A DNA stretch of 64,000 bases, from assembly GCA_012103505.1 (NCBI GenBank), contig WLWP01000002.1:124001-188000 (forward strand). The letters are read 5' to 3'. Position 1 is the stretch's first letter. Each line of letters starts with the position of its first letter. The notes beneath the pieces are model-generated. The model worked only from the letters and a program-made list of their open reading frames with translations. It ran no database searches and had not been told where the DNA came from. A program made the translations under genes and the position numbers. This document shows positions 47,191 through 56,182 of this stretch, piece by piece. Source of the DNA: Pseudomonadales bacterium (GTDB taxonomy: Bacteria > Pseudomonadota > Gammaproteobacteria > Pseudomonadales > Azotimanducaceae).

Positions 47191-47655
47191 TCAGCGGGAC
47201 TCCCAGCGCTGTATGAAGTCTTCTATCGTCACAACTGCCTTCCTTTGAAACGCTTTATCGTAGACGGCAAACAACACGCCTTGGTCCGCTTTCAGCGAGA
47301 GCAGCAGCGTACAACCTTCTGGCCCACCGGTTTCCATATGTGGCTGCGCGTCAGGCGGTGATATCGCATAGGCGCCCGTCGGACGCACTATCGTTTGCGT
47401 TGATCCATCGAGCTGAATCTCCTCTAGATGCTGTTCACCCGTGAGGATCAACGTTGTGGTCGCCGCGACATGGCTGTGACGTTCACAGTAACCACCCTCG
47501 GGTCGAAAACGCATGAGCATGTCTAACTGGCCAGCGTCCGTGTCATAGCCTAAAACGCTGTACTCATAGTCTAGGTGATAGTCGACCTCGCCAGGTGCAT
47601 CTGTAATGTGGTGCCAATCGACCGAATGAAATTCATCGCTATATACCGTCTTCAC
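47191..47655 (-). CDS. Cupin-domain protein
   Basis: A 154-residue single cupin. Motif 1 reads RFRPEGGYCERHSHVAATTTLILTGE, with two His and a Glu as metal ligands, and motif 2 PDAQPHMETGGPEGC. Such small cupins bind a metal and may be enzymes or sensors; the function here is unknown. It lies 2 bases after the GNAT gene, so the two form a leftward pair. Confidence 0.85.
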   Translation of the reverse strand: MKTVYSDEFHSVDWHHITDAPGEVDYHLDYEYSVLGYDTDAGQLDMLMRFRPEGGYCERHSHVAATTTLILTGEQHLEEIQLDGSTQTIVRPTGAYAISPPDAQPHMETGGPEGCTLLLSLKADQGVLFAVYDKAFQRKAVVTIEDFIQRWESR

Positions 47656-47657
47656 GC

Positions 47658-48158
47658 CTACTCGTCTCCTGCCGAAAGTGCTCGGCGCATCAAGAAGTTA
47701 GTCAGGGTAACACCATCGCCTTGGGTCACAGTTTGCTTTTGCTCGACGAGAAATCCATGGGCCTCGAAGAAAGGGCGGGCTGTAATACTGACATGGGCAG
47801 ATAGAATTTTTAGGTTCAGCGCCGCGGCGCGTTTGACGATTTCACCCATTAAACACGTTGCAACACCACGTCGCTGCCAATCTTTATGCACAAACATGTG
47901 GTCTACCAGGCCATCCGCTTGCACATCTGAGTAGCCGATGATCTCACCATCCAATTCGACAACAAAAGGTGAGATCATTTGCATCCGTTCGGTCCATTGC
48001 TGTTGATCTCGTTCGGATGGTGACCAGGCGTCGACTTGAGAAGCACTGTAGTCGCCTAGATTAACGGTATGTATCGTGTCGTGAAAAAGCCGCCACAACG
48101 TCAATTCTTCGCCAACTCGCATGTCTCGAACGGCAAAGTCAAACCGGTTTTTCACCAT
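47658..48158 (-). CDS. GNAT-family N-acetyltransferase
   Basis: A 166-residue GNAT acetyltransferase. The acetyl-CoA site is HKDWQRRGVATCLM (Q/R-x-x-G-x-G/A), preceded by the DGLVDHMFVHKD strand, and followed by ARPFFEAHGFLVEQKQTV. The late part (YSDVQADGLVDHMFV) resembles YafP-type acetyltransferases. Substrate unknown. First gene of the pair with the cupin. Confidence 0.9.
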   Translation of the reverse strand: MVKNRFDFAVRDMRVGEELTLWRLFHDTIHTVNLGDYSASQVDAWSPSERDQQQWTERMQMISPFVVELDGEIIGYSDVQADGLVDHMFVHKDWQRRGVATCLMGEIVKRAAALNLKILSAHVSITARPFFEAHGFLVEQKQTVTQGDGVTLTNFLMRRALSAGDE

Positions 48159-48242
48159 TTAATTCCTACTTTCTGGTCTTGAAAACTGGCAAACTGCCCC
48201 CAAATTGACCCTTAGACCTAACTCAAGTCCGTATCGAAGTTT

Positions 48243-48578
48243 ATGAGCGACAAAGATCAAGCTAAGCATGTGTACCGCATCCTGTTCCACAACCAAGGAC
48301 AGGTGTATGAAGTTTACGCACGCAATATCTACCAAAGCGAACTTTACGGCTTCGTAGAAATCGAAGACTACACGTTTGGTACTCGCTCACAGATGTTGAT
48401 TGATCCCGCTGAGGATCGTTTGAGAAACGAATTCGAAGGTGTGCAGCGGTCATTCATCCCAATGCATTCAGTCGTGCGGATCGACGAAGTAGAGAAGGAA
48501 GGCGTCGCGAAAATCACCGACGGCAAAGGCGACAAAGTCACCCCGTTTCCAATGCCCGTGCCCCGCGACACCAAATAG
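48243..48578 (+). CDS. DUF1820 family protein
   Basis: A 111-residue protein. The start HVYRILFHNQGQVYEVYARNIYQSELYGFVEIEDYTFG and the motif SFIPMHSVVRIDEVEKEG are those of DUF1820, a small family nearly limited to Gammaproteobacteria. Its function is unknown. It is a single gene, divergent from the GNAT gene, and converges on the alpha-hydroxyacid oxidase gene. Confidence 0.93.
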   Translation: MSDKDQAKHVYRILFHNQGQVYEVYARNIYQSELYGFVEIEDYTFGTRSQMLIDPAEDRLRNEFEGVQRSFIPMHSVVRIDEVEKEGVAKITDGKGDKVTPFPMPVPRDTK

Positions 48579-48604
48579 CTGCCCAGTCCTCACCCTATCC
48601 GGGC

Positions 48605-49705
48605 TTAGTAGCCTTCAGCTAAAAACGGAAAAGCGCCCAACACATGCGGTGGCGCAAGCGGTTGTTCTCTCGTAACTAGACTCGGGGTCAGTTGATCTAA
48701 GCTGTTGATTCCTGCCAAGGCCATGGTCGTCTTTATCTCGTGCTCCAAGATTTTCAACGCCGTTAACAACGCCGTTAACAACGCCTCTGTACCACCTGCG
48801 GCCATCGCTAAGCCTTCGAACCGACCCATACCGATATAGTCCGCGCCTAAACAAAGCCCTTTCACTACGTCGGCGCCACGCATAAAGCCGCCATCGACAA
48901 CCACCGGAACACGACCATCCACTGCTTCAGCGACTTCCGGCAACGCGTCGATGCACGCGCGGGTGTGATCTAGCTGTCGTCCACCGTGGTTGCTGACGTA
49001 CACAACATCTACCCCAGCTTCGACACACCGAGCGGCATCTTCTGCGACACCAACACCCTTAATGATCAGTGGAATATCAAATTTCTCTTTAATGTGGGCT
49101 ACCGTATCCCAGGACATTTTGGACTGGCCGCCTTGGAATCCACCGCCACCGTCATTGCCACTCGCGATGCGGCCCGATAACGGTACATATCGCTTCAGGA
49201 TATCCCGTTCGCGGCGAGAGTATGTTTGGGTATCTGCTGTCAGACAAAACGCTTTGTAACCAGCCGCTATGGTCCGTTCGATAATGTCATCCATCCAAGC
49301 TTCGTCACCCACTAAGTAGAGCTGGTAGATGCGCGGTCCGTCCACAATTTCGGGTAGCTCCTCGAATGTGGGTGAACAAACGGAACTTAAAATTTGCATG
49401 ATGCCGAATTCCTGCACCGCCTTGGCAACGCTCGCACCACCACCTTCTTCAAAGACTTGTATCGAGCCAATAGGGGGCATGATGACGGGTATACGCATTG
49501 GCACGCCGAGGAATTCACTTTCGGTATTTACCTCGCTCACATCGTTCAATATGCGGGGTTTGAACACCCAAGAGTCGACACCGCCCCGATTGCGCCGCAA
49601 CGCGCTCTCACTATCGGCACCACCAACTAGATAGTCCCAACTACCTTGGTCTAGATTACGTTTCGCCTGGCGGATAATTTCATGAATCGTTAAAAAATCT
49701 GGCAC
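48605..49705 (-). CDS. FMN-dependent alpha-hydroxy-acid dehydrogenase/oxidase
   Basis: A 366-residue TIM-barrel flavoenzyme of the lactate/glycolate oxidase family. Visible sites include RRNRGGVDSWVFKPRIL, the flavin segment PVIMPPIGS, the catalytic His/Arg in VSNHGGRQLDHT, and phosphate binding in VVDGGFMRGADVVKGLCLGADYIGMGR. It oxidises a 2-hydroxy acid to the 2-oxo acid. A short in-frame duplication (48756-48785) adds an extra LLTA in a helix near the C terminus. Substrate unknown. Confidence 0.9.
   Translation of the reverse strand: MPDFLTIHEIIRQAKRNLDQGSWDYLVGGADSESALRRNRGGVDSWVFKPRILNDVSEVNTESEFLGVPMRIPVIMPPIGSIQVFEEGGGASVAKAVQEFGIMQILSSVCSPTFEELPEIVDGPRIYQLYLVGDEAWMDDIIERTIAAGYKAFCLTADTQTYSRRERDILKRYVPLSGRIASGNDGGGGFQGGQSKMSWDTVAHIKEKFDIPLIIKGVGVAEDAARCVEAGVDVVYVSNHGGRQLDHTRACIDALPEVAEAVDGRVPVVVDGGFMRGADVVKGLCLGADYIGMGRFEGLAMAAGGTEALLTALLTALKILEHEIKTTMALAGINSLDQLTPSLVTREQPLAPPHVLGAFPFLAEGY
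48756..48785 (-). repeat. 12-bp in-frame tandem repeat (2.5 copies)
   Basis: AACGCCGTTAAC occurs twice in a row and then half again. On the minus strand it codes for ALLTALLTAL inside the alpha-hydroxyacid oxidase, where a single ALLTAL would be expected. Confidence 0.85.
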
Positions 49706-49814
49706 TGCTTCCTCCCCAAAAGCTTCGCGTGATTTGGCACGGGCGTTAGCTTAGCACGACGGGTAAACTACGCTATTTTGTAATCCACTTTTCTAGATAC
49801 GAGGAGACACTTTC

Positions 49815-51023
49815 ATGGCAGGAATGGTCATCATTGGCGCGGGGCACGCAGCCGGACAAGCGGCAGCAAGCCTGCGACAAGAGAAGTATGAGGGACCAAT
49901 CACGATTATCGGTGACGAAGCCCACATTCCCTACCAACGACCACCGTTATCTAAACAATATCTAGCGGGTGAACAAGGGATCGAGCGCGTCTACCTTAGA
50001 CCAGAAAAATTCTATGCCGACAAAGACGTCACACTTGTTTTGAATACACGTGCGACAGCAATCGATCGGGATGCGCGAAAAATCGATCTCGACAATGGCG
50101 ATAGCGTGGCATACGAAAAGTTGATCGTCGCCACGGGCAGCCGACCTCGGATTCTTAACATCGACGGCTCGGATCTAAACGGCATTCATTACCTGCGGAC
50201 CATCGCAGACGTTGACGCGATCCGTACTGAAATGGGCGAGGCTAAGAGTTTAGTAATTGTTGGTGGCGGTTACATCGGCCTGGAGGTTGCCTCGGTCGGC
50301 GTGCAAGCGGGATTGGAAGTGCATGTACTTGAGATGGAAGAACGCATTTTGCAGCGGGTCACGACACCAGAAATGTCGGCTTACTATCACAAACTACACA
50401 CAGATCGTGGCGTCCACCTACACACCACCACTGGGGTTACCGGTTTCGCGGGCGACGGACGTGTTGCAAAAGTATTGTGTGGTGACGCGGGAGAATTCGA
50501 CGCCGATCTTGTCATTGTTGGCATAGGGATCATCCCTAACGTCGAGCTCGCACAAGAAGCAGGTCTGGAAGTCGACAACGGCATCGTCGTCGATGATCAC
50601 TGCCAAACGTCTGATGAGAACATTTTCGCTGCAGGAGATTGTACAAATCACCCGAACCCGTTGCTCGACCGGCGATTACGCTTGGAATCTGTACCGAACG
50701 CCATGGAACAAGCTAGGGTTTGTGCTGCTAATGTGCTGGGTGGCGATAAGAACTACGCCTCGATCCCATGGTTTTGGTCCGATCAGTACGAGTTAAAGTT
50801 ACAGATGGTTGGCTTTTCAGCGGACGGGGACCAACAAGTTGTTCGAGGCGACATGGATGCCCATCAGTTTGCGGTCTTCTACCTAAACAACGGTAAAGTT
50901 GTCGCGGCCGACGCAGTCAACAGCCCCAAGGAATTCATGATCTGTAAGCAGCTCGTCGGCCAAGCTGTTGATGCTGCGGTCCTCGGAGATCCGGACTCAG
51001 ATCTTAAAGTGTTGTTGGGCTAG
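49815..51023 (+). CDS. FAD-dependent ferredoxin/rubredoxin-NAD(P)+ reductase
   Basis: A 402-residue two-dinucleotide-fold reductase. The FAD site is VIIGAGHAAGQAAASLR, the NAD site is VIVGGGYIGLEVASVG, and the second FAD strand is IFAAGDCTNHPN, with the C-terminal WFWSDQYELKLQMVG. This is the reductase type that feeds electrons to a ferredoxin for cytochrome P450s or Rieske oxygenases. No such partner is in the window. GAGGAGA precedes the ATG. A membrane-protein gene starts 5 bases after the stop. Confidence 0.92.
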   Translation: MAGMVIIGAGHAAGQAAASLRQEKYEGPITIIGDEAHIPYQRPPLSKQYLAGEQGIERVYLRPEKFYADKDVTLVLNTRATAIDRDARKIDLDNGDSVAYEKLIVATGSRPRILNIDGSDLNGIHYLRTIADVDAIRTEMGEAKSLVIVGGGYIGLEVASVGVQAGLEVHVLEMEERILQRVTTPEMSAYYHKLHTDRGVHLHTTTGVTGFAGDGRVAKVLCGDAGEFDADLVIVGIGIIPNVELAQEAGLEVDNGIVVDDHCQTSDENIFAAGDCTNHPNPLLDRRLRLESVPNAMEQARVCAANVLGGDKNYASIPWFWSDQYELKLQMVGFSADGDQQVVRGDMDAHQFAVFYLNNGKVVAADAVNSPKEFMICKQLVGQAVDAAVLGDPDSDLKVLLG

Positions 51024-51027
51024 CTCA

Positions 51028-51693
51028 TTGGATGCTATCAATCCTAAACGCGTCATTGTCGGCGCGTTAGCCTCTGTCGTCGCCGAGCTTCCCACCCTTG
51101 GCAAAGCTCTGCTTGGCCCAGGCATTGTCTACATGGCTCTCAATTTCATCCCCAACGATGAGATAACGATTGGGATTGCGGTCCTGCTCGCGGTTTCTTC
51201 ACTTGTGCTCCACACAGTGTTCGCAATCACTACGCATCGCATCGTGATGCTTGGTTCAGACTCGGTACCGGAGTGGGGGTTACGTTCTTGGTCGCGTAGA
51301 GAAACGCGCTTTGCAGGCTATGTGGTTGCGCTTGTTATGATGCTTGCGGTCTTGATCACTCTCGCGATCGCGACTCAGCCTATCGGACCGATTATTGTCA
51401 TGGTGGTCGCCGTCGTCGGGGGTTGTTCCCTGTCGCTGGTCTTCCCAGCGATCGCGCTCGAAGAAGAATTTACGCTCGGTGATGCGTGGCGGATGGCACA
51501 GGGTCACATCTCGGCGTTGATTCTATGTATTTGGCTCTTTCCGTTTCTACTCGCAATCCTCGCAATCTTGGTTGCACAGATTCCGTATGCACGACCGCTC
51601 GCAGCGTTGATGGAGTTGGTCACGACGATTCTAACCATCGCGACCCTCTCAGTTGCGTTTAGCGAAATACGCCGACAGCAGAGTGAAACTTAA
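51028..51693 (+). CDS. Predicted multi-pass membrane protein
   Basis: About 221 residues with perhaps six hydrophobic segments (for example GIVYMALNF, IGIAVLLAVSSLVLHTVFAI, YVVALVMMLAVLITLAIAT, LILCIWLFPFLLAILAILVAQI). I place the start at the TTG at 51028, 5 bases after the reductase stop. An upstream ATG at 50968 would lie inside that gene. The EEEFTLGDAWRMAQGHISAL segment between helices resembles glycerophosphoryl-diester or YciC-like membrane proteins, but I do not recognise a family with confidence. Probably cotranscribed with the reductase. Confidence 0.7.
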   Translation: MDAINPKRVIVGALASVVAELPTLGKALLGPGIVYMALNFIPNDEITIGIAVLLAVSSLVLHTVFAITTHRIVMLGSDSVPEWGLRSWSRRETRFAGYVVALVMMLAVLITLAIATQPIGPIIVMVVAVVGGCSLSLVFPAIALEEEFTLGDAWRMAQGHISALILCIWLFPFLLAILAILVAQIPYARPLAALMELVTTILTIATLSVAFSEIRRQQSET

Positions 51694-51696
51694 CGT

Positions 51697-53217
51697 TTAA
51701 CGATTGCGCCAATCATGTTGCTGTTCAAATAAATGTCCAGCCCGATAGATCGTCGCCTCGGCAAAACGCTGTCCAACAAACATCATGCCAATTGGCAATC
51801 CATCGGCGAGCCCACAAGGAACGCTCATTGCAGGATGGTGGGTTCGATTGAAGGCACTCGTATTGGCAAGTGGTGCGAAGGCAAGACCAGTCACTTCTGC
51901 GGGAGATGCCCCCGCAGCAGGTAGCCTTGAAGCCGTCATCGGCGTCGTCGGCATCACCAGAAGATCGACGGTCGCCAGTGCATCATCATAGGCTTGTCGC
52001 AACAGACGGGTACCGCGCTCAGTTCGGGCCAAGAAACGGAAGCCCTCACGCCGTCGTATTACCTCCGAGCTGATCAACGCAGTTTTGACATTGGCCGGTA
52101 GTTCATCGGCACGCGCGCGCCAATTGTTCTGTTTTTCGATAAAAGCTTCTGGGACGAGATCAGGTCTCTCGAGCAAGTTTCCATCGAGATTAAACATGGA
52201 AGTTGTGATGGCCTGAGTGCCACCAAAGGTCAACGCTCCAGCTTGGGCGTGCAGCGGTACCGACATATCAATCACTTCAGCGCCGAGGCTGGTCAAACTT
52301 TCCGCTGCCGCACGGACTGCTGAATCAACCATCGGTTGTGAAGACGGCAATCCGAACCCTTCTTGGACAATGCCTATTTTCAGTCCAGCAAGATCACTCG
52401 CACCAAGCTCATCGGCATAAGCAACAGCATCCTCGGGAGTTGCTATTTGGCGAGAATCTTCGCCGTCGCGGCCAGCGAGAACTTCAAGGAGTCGTGCATT
52501 TTCAGCGACCGTCGCCGTCATCGGACCAGTGTGGTCAATATTGGGATTCATACCCAAAATCCCGGTGTAAGGGATCAGCCCCCAGGTCGGCTTCATACCC
52601 ACGATGCCACAGAAAGAAGCTGGCATTCTGATCGAGCCGCCCTGATCGCAGCCAATTGCCGCGTCAACTTCACCGGTCGCCACAACCACACCGGAACCTG
52701 AAGAACTGCCACCAGCCGAGTGTTCGGGATTGTGTGGATTCAGGACCGGACCAGTAGCGCTCGTGTGACTGCCACCGGAAAAGCAATATGCCTCACACAC
52801 CGTCTTGCCGACGATCGTCGCCCCTTCCGCCAACATTCGCGTCACAATCTCTGCGTCTTCTTGCGGCTCATAACCTTCGAGGATGCTCGTGCCGTTCATC
52901 AGAGGAACGCCCGCCAGCAGCAAGTTGTCTTTGACGGCCACACGCATACCCGCGAGTTTGCCGGACTTAGAACCCTTTATATTAGAACCCTTGATATCAG
53001 TCTGCACATACCAAGCGCCGTGCGGATTATCCTTTTCATCAGGACGCACCCAATTCCGCTTAACCGGCTCAGCCTCCGGCCAATCGAAAGCATCACTGGC
53101 TGCCGCGCCGGACAGAATCCCCTCAACAACCCCTTTGTACGAAGCCGCCTCATCCGCCGTCATCCCAAGATCCCGCATCACGTCAGCCAATTCTTCCACC
53201 GAAATCGACGTATCCAT
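51697..53217 (-). CDS. Amidase signature-family enzyme
   Basis: A 506-residue amidase with the Ser-Ser-Lys triad: Lys in RVAVKDNLLLAG, the Ser-rich motif HSAGGSSSGSGVVVATGEVDAAIGCDQGG, and the nucleophile Ser in G-G-S-I-R-M-P-A-S. The N-terminal helical domain of about 70 residues before RPDEKDNPHGAWY and the HNPEHSAGG context place it with the enantioselective/nitrile-hydratase-associated amidases. No nitrile hydratase is nearby. I use the ATG at 53217 (GGGGCGAG upstream); the frame is open to 53271. An in-frame 15-bp duplication sits in the linker (52967-52996). Confidence 0.9.
   Translation of the reverse strand: MDTSISVEELADVMRDLGMTADEAASYKGVVEGILSGAAASDAFDWPEAEPVKRNWVRPDEKDNPHGAWYVQTDIKGSNIKGSKSGKLAGMRVAVKDNLLLAGVPLMNGTSILEGYEPQEDAEIVTRMLAEGATIVGKTVCEAYCFSGGSHTSATGPVLNPHNPEHSAGGSSSGSGVVVATGEVDAAIGCDQGGSIRMPASFCGIVGMKPTWGLIPYTGILGMNPNIDHTGPMTATVAENARLLEVLAGRDGEDSRQIATPEDAVAYADELGASDLAGLKIGIVQEGFGLPSSQPMVDSAVRAAAESLTSLGAEVIDMSVPLHAQAGALTFGGTQAITTSMFNLDGNLLERPDLVPEAFIEKQNNWRARADELPANVKTALISSEVIRRREGFRFLARTERGTRLLRQAYDDALATVDLLVMPTTPMTASRLPAAGASPAEVTGLAFAPLANTSAFNRTHHPAMSVPCGLADGLPIGMMFVGQRFAEATIYRAGHLFEQQHDWRNR
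52967..52996 (-). repeat. 15-bp in-frame duplication in the amidase gene
   Basis: Two adjacent units, TTAGAACCCTTTATA and TTAGAACCCTTGATA, differ at one base. On the minus strand they code for I-K-G-S-N-I-K-G-S-K in the linker between the helical domain and the catalytic core. Confidence 0.85.
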
Positions 53218-53680
53218 ATTCTCGCCCCACTCAAATCCAGATCGCCTCATCATGCGTCCAAGCCCGACCATCTACAACATTTCCCGAATGAGGACACACA
53301 CTAAATCTGGCTCACAACCAGACCAGACAACGTCCTACAGTACGTGGTGTATATGGAGAAATTTAAGTGCGGACCTGCCTACCACTTACCGAAAAATCTT
53401 ACACAAATTCGAGAGCCAGCTTACGTATGCCCCGACTTAACTTAGAAACCGCTCAGTTCAAACACTTCATCAATTACCCACCACTTTCACGTGCAAATCT
53501 ACAGTGCCGACATTGCCTCACCTTCCAATACGAAGGCGCCCATCGAACCTGGAGCAAACAATAAATTTCAGCCAACGCCAATTCCGACAGGTGTAATCCA
53601 CGTTTAATGTGTGTCCTGTACCGAAGAGTGTGTGTCCTCTAGCGAAGTGATATGGTCTTTGCGTTGGGAGGCAGATCGTG
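53218..53680. other. Gene-poor region upstream of the alpha/beta hydrolase
   Basis: No well-supported gene. A 45-codon frame at 53427-53564 (plus) has a C-R-H-C pair but no good ribosome binding site. Just before the hydrolase, two 20-base near copies of GTGTGTCCT-x(2-4)-CGAAG lie at about 53608-53648. They could be a tandem regulator site or chance. GGGAGG at 53666-53671 is the hydrolase ribosome binding site. Confidence 0.4.
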
Positions 53681-54595
53681 ATGAACAATTCGAGTTGGCG
53701 GGCGCGGCGTTTGGCGTTGCTCGAAGCGGAATCTGAGGTGGTGGAAACTGCCTGTGGACCGATTGAAATTGTGCGTCGGGGCTCTGCGCCTTATGTACTG
53801 CATCTACATGGAACACCTGGCGGCTACGATCAAAGTCTTTCGCTCGGTGCACCATTTTTGGCCGCTGGCATGGGTAGCATTTCAGTTTCTCGCCCAGGCT
53901 ATCTACGCACGCCGATAAGTGTCGGTCGCACTCCGGCTCAACAAGCGGATGCTTTTGCCGCACTACTAGATGCGCTGAGCATCGAGCAGGTCGTCGCTCA
54001 GGGTATTTCTGGCGGCGGACCCTCTAGCATTCACTTTGCTGCCCGCCACCCAGATCGCGTCTCCGCGTTACTCCTTGTCTGCGCGGTTTCGACTGCATAT
54101 CCCATCGTGATCCCTGCGTGGAGCAAATTACTTATGACTCCGCTCGGCATGCGGTCGGGCGAGTGGTCGCTCGAGAAATTCCCTAAATCTACCATCAAAC
54201 AATTGATCGCTTCAGAGAGCACTTACCCACCGGAACAGGTGAAAGAAGTTACTGAAAGGGTTTTAAGGGATCCCGCCGCGGTAGAGTTTCTAACCCAACT
54301 AACCCAAAGCTCTTCGCCCTGGGAAGACCGTCGGGCAGGCTTCGATAACGACATTGAAGTGATTCAATCGGTCGAACACGAGCCTCTACCATTAGAGTCT
54401 GTAAAGTGCCCAACTTTGATTGTGCATGGGACTGCCGATGACGATGTTCCGTATTTTGTCGCTGAGCGGGCACATGAGCGTCTTGAGAATTCGGAGCTGT
54501 ACGCGATGGAGGATGCCTGTCATCTCCTTTGGATCGATCCTGGCGCTGCAGAAATGGATCGTCATCAGACCAACTTTGTCAGCACACACACTTAA
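53681..54595 (+). CDS. Alpha/beta-hydrolase
   Basis: A 304-residue alpha/beta-fold hydrolase. The oxyanion region is LHLHGTPGGYDQ, the nucleophile elbow G-I-S-G-G-G-P-S gives the Ser, the Asp lies in HGTADDDVPY and the His in EDACHLLWID. The H-G-T-P-G-G start is common in epoxide hydrolase and proline-iminopeptidase-like members. Substrate unknown. The ATG at 53681 follows GGGAGG by 9 bases; a GTG at 53678 is almost equal. The next gene starts 51 bases downstream, in the same direction. Confidence 0.9.
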   Translation: MNNSSWRARRLALLEAESEVVETACGPIEIVRRGSAPYVLHLHGTPGGYDQSLSLGAPFLAAGMGSISVSRPGYLRTPISVGRTPAQQADAFAALLDALSIEQVVAQGISGGGPSSIHFAARHPDRVSALLLVCAVSTAYPIVIPAWSKLLMTPLGMRSGEWSLEKFPKSTIKQLIASESTYPPEQVKEVTERVLRDPAAVEFLTQLTQSSSPWEDRRAGFDNDIEVIQSVEHEPLPLESVKCPTLIVHGTADDDVPYFVAERAHERLENSELYAMEDACHLLWIDPGAAEMDRHQTNFVSTHT

Positions 54596-54646
54596 CGAAA
54601 GTTGTTAGTATTTAAAGCGACTGTATCTATTCAGGCGAGAAATTAC

Positions 54647-55726
54647 ATGCGATCACGATCAAGACTAGCCTCTATCCTTTTTCTCACGCTAGGCAGCTAC
54701 CTCGCCTCAACTACGGTCATGGCAGATGACTCAGCGTTCGAACCCGCACTTACCCCTTGGGGTACGCCAGATCTGCAAGGCGTCTGGGATTTTCGCACCC
54801 TAACGCCGCTCGAGCGCCCTCTGGAGTTTGGCGACAAGGCGGTACTCACCGCGAGCGAAGCGAAAGCGCTACTGAACAAGATCTTACCCCCCGATCGGAA
54901 GGATGAGCCAACTGGCATCCCAACCCAAGATGTTGAGGGCTACAACTCTTTCTGGCTTGATGCTGGTGAGAGTTTGGATAAAGAAATGCGAACTTCATTG
55001 ATTGTAGATCCACCCAACGGGCGGCTTCCTGAAGTTGTCGAATCAGCAGACGCTGCGCGTATTGCCCAGAACAAGCAACGCCAGGCGCCAGTCCGTGACG
55101 TTTTGTCTTACAGCGTAGGACCGAATTATCTCCATCAAAACCCAGAATCTTTGGGCTTATCAGAACGATGTCTATTGGGTTTCAACGCTGGACCGCCGAT
55201 TACACCAAGCGCATACAACAACAACCTGCGCATCGTGCAAACACCCACTCATGTGGTCCTTGTGACTGAAATGATCCACGATGCCCGCATCATCCCAACT
55301 GATGGTCGAGGACATCTGCCTGATGACATCCACCAGTGGTATGGCAGCTCTCGGGCTACCTGGGAAGGTAATACTCTCGTGGTGGAGACAAAAAACTTCA
55401 CAGACAAAACGCCAGCGTTCCATCTACCCGTGCAATTCATGCGCCCGCACGACAACGGTGTCCTAGGTTCGGGCCGGGATCTGCATCTGACAGAGCGATT
55501 CACGATGACCGCACCAGGTCAATTGAGCTACGAGACAACCGTGAACGCACCAACAAGCTTTAAGCGCCCGTTTACAATGAGAGTTTCCATGCTTTCTTCA
55601 GAAGACAAGATTTTCGAATACGCCTGCCATGAGGGCAATTACGCCATGGGTGGCATACTTCGCGGAGCACGCTTGCAGGAGCGCGAATCAGGGCTAAATC
55701 TGCAAGCGACGACCAACGACCCCTAA
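54647..55726 (+). CDS. Secreted protein of an unnamed family (TPDLQGVWD-type)
   Basis: A 359-residue exported protein. Start at the ATG at 54647; residues 1-27 are a signal peptide (SILFLTLGSYLASTTVMA). The mature part begins with TPWGTPDLQGVWDFRTLTPLERP and ends near YACHEGNYAMGGILRGAR. I recognise this pair of motifs from a large group of secreted proteins common in Acidobacteria and marine Gammaproteobacteria, with no established function. The N-terminal G-x-W-D is followed by several beta-strands, and two conserved Cys lie at ERCLLGF and YACHEG. A domain-of-unknown-function call is as far as I can go. Confidence 0.72.
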   Translation: MRSRSRLASILFLTLGSYLASTTVMADDSAFEPALTPWGTPDLQGVWDFRTLTPLERPLEFGDKAVLTASEAKALLNKILPPDRKDEPTGIPTQDVEGYNSFWLDAGESLDKEMRTSLIVDPPNGRLPEVVESADAARIAQNKQRQAPVRDVLSYSVGPNYLHQNPESLGLSERCLLGFNAGPPITPSAYNNNLRIVQTPTHVVLVTEMIHDARIIPTDGRGHLPDDIHQWYGSSRATWEGNTLVVETKNFTDKTPAFHLPVQFMRPHDNGVLGSGRDLHLTERFTMTAPGQLSYETTVNAPTSFKRPFTMRVSMLSSEDKIFEYACHEGNYAMGGILRGARLQERESGLNLQATTNDP

Positions 55727-55736
55727 ATCTAGGTAC

Positions 55737-56162
55737 TCAAGCCCCGGCCCGAATCCGGTCGGGTTCAACTGAAATCCTGACCATGTGTTCGGCACCTTGG
55801 ATCCACTGATCCAAGGTCGCCTTTAGTTCAGGTTTACTCAGGTCCCAGTATTTTGGGCCAAGGCGTGCCACCAACTCAGCAGTTCCGTCGTCATGAACTG
55901 TTGCTGTCCCGTCAAAAGCGACCCAAACTTCTTGTTCGCCCAAACTGTTCGTAACAAGAACTGAAACGCGAGGGTCATTCTGAATTCGTTGTAGCTTTGA
56001 AGTGCCTTTTCCAGCAAATATTTGTACGACGGTGCCATCCCACTCAAACCAGACTGGCACACCGATTGGTGTCCCCGATTTTCGGTTGCTCATCAATATT
56101 GCCAACCGTGGTTCGGCTAAAAAAGCATCCCGTTCTTCTTCGTTCTTAAAGTACGCGGCCAT
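55737..56162 (-). CDS. Pyridoxamine 5'-phosphate oxidase-like flavin-binding protein
   Basis: A 141-residue split-barrel protein of the PPOX superfamily. Features are ERDAFLAEPRLAILMSNRKSGTPIGVPVWFEWDG, then FAGKGTSKLQRIQNDPRVSVLV and the C-terminal VRISVEPDRIRAGA. It probably binds FMN, F420 or haem; the partner substrate is unknown. It lies 20 bases downstream of the YeeE/YedE pair, same strand. Confidence 0.88.
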   Translation of the reverse strand: MAAYFKNEEERDAFLAEPRLAILMSNRKSGTPIGVPVWFEWDGTVVQIFAGKGTSKLQRIQNDPRVSVLVTNSLGEQEVWVAFDGTATVHDDGTAELVARLGPKYWDLSKPELKATLDQWIQGAEHMVRISVEPDRIRAGA

Positions 56163-56182
56163 AAGGAATCTCCAGTTTTTAG

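Noticed and set aside
52720-53440. Plus-strand frames opposite the amidase (185 to 194 residues)
   Set aside because: They are antisense to a well-conserved enzyme and show no recognisable motif.
53427-53564. 45-codon plus-strand frame with a C-R-H-C pair
   Set aside because: It is short, lacks a good ribosome binding site, and has no recognisable family; kept only as a note in the region entry.
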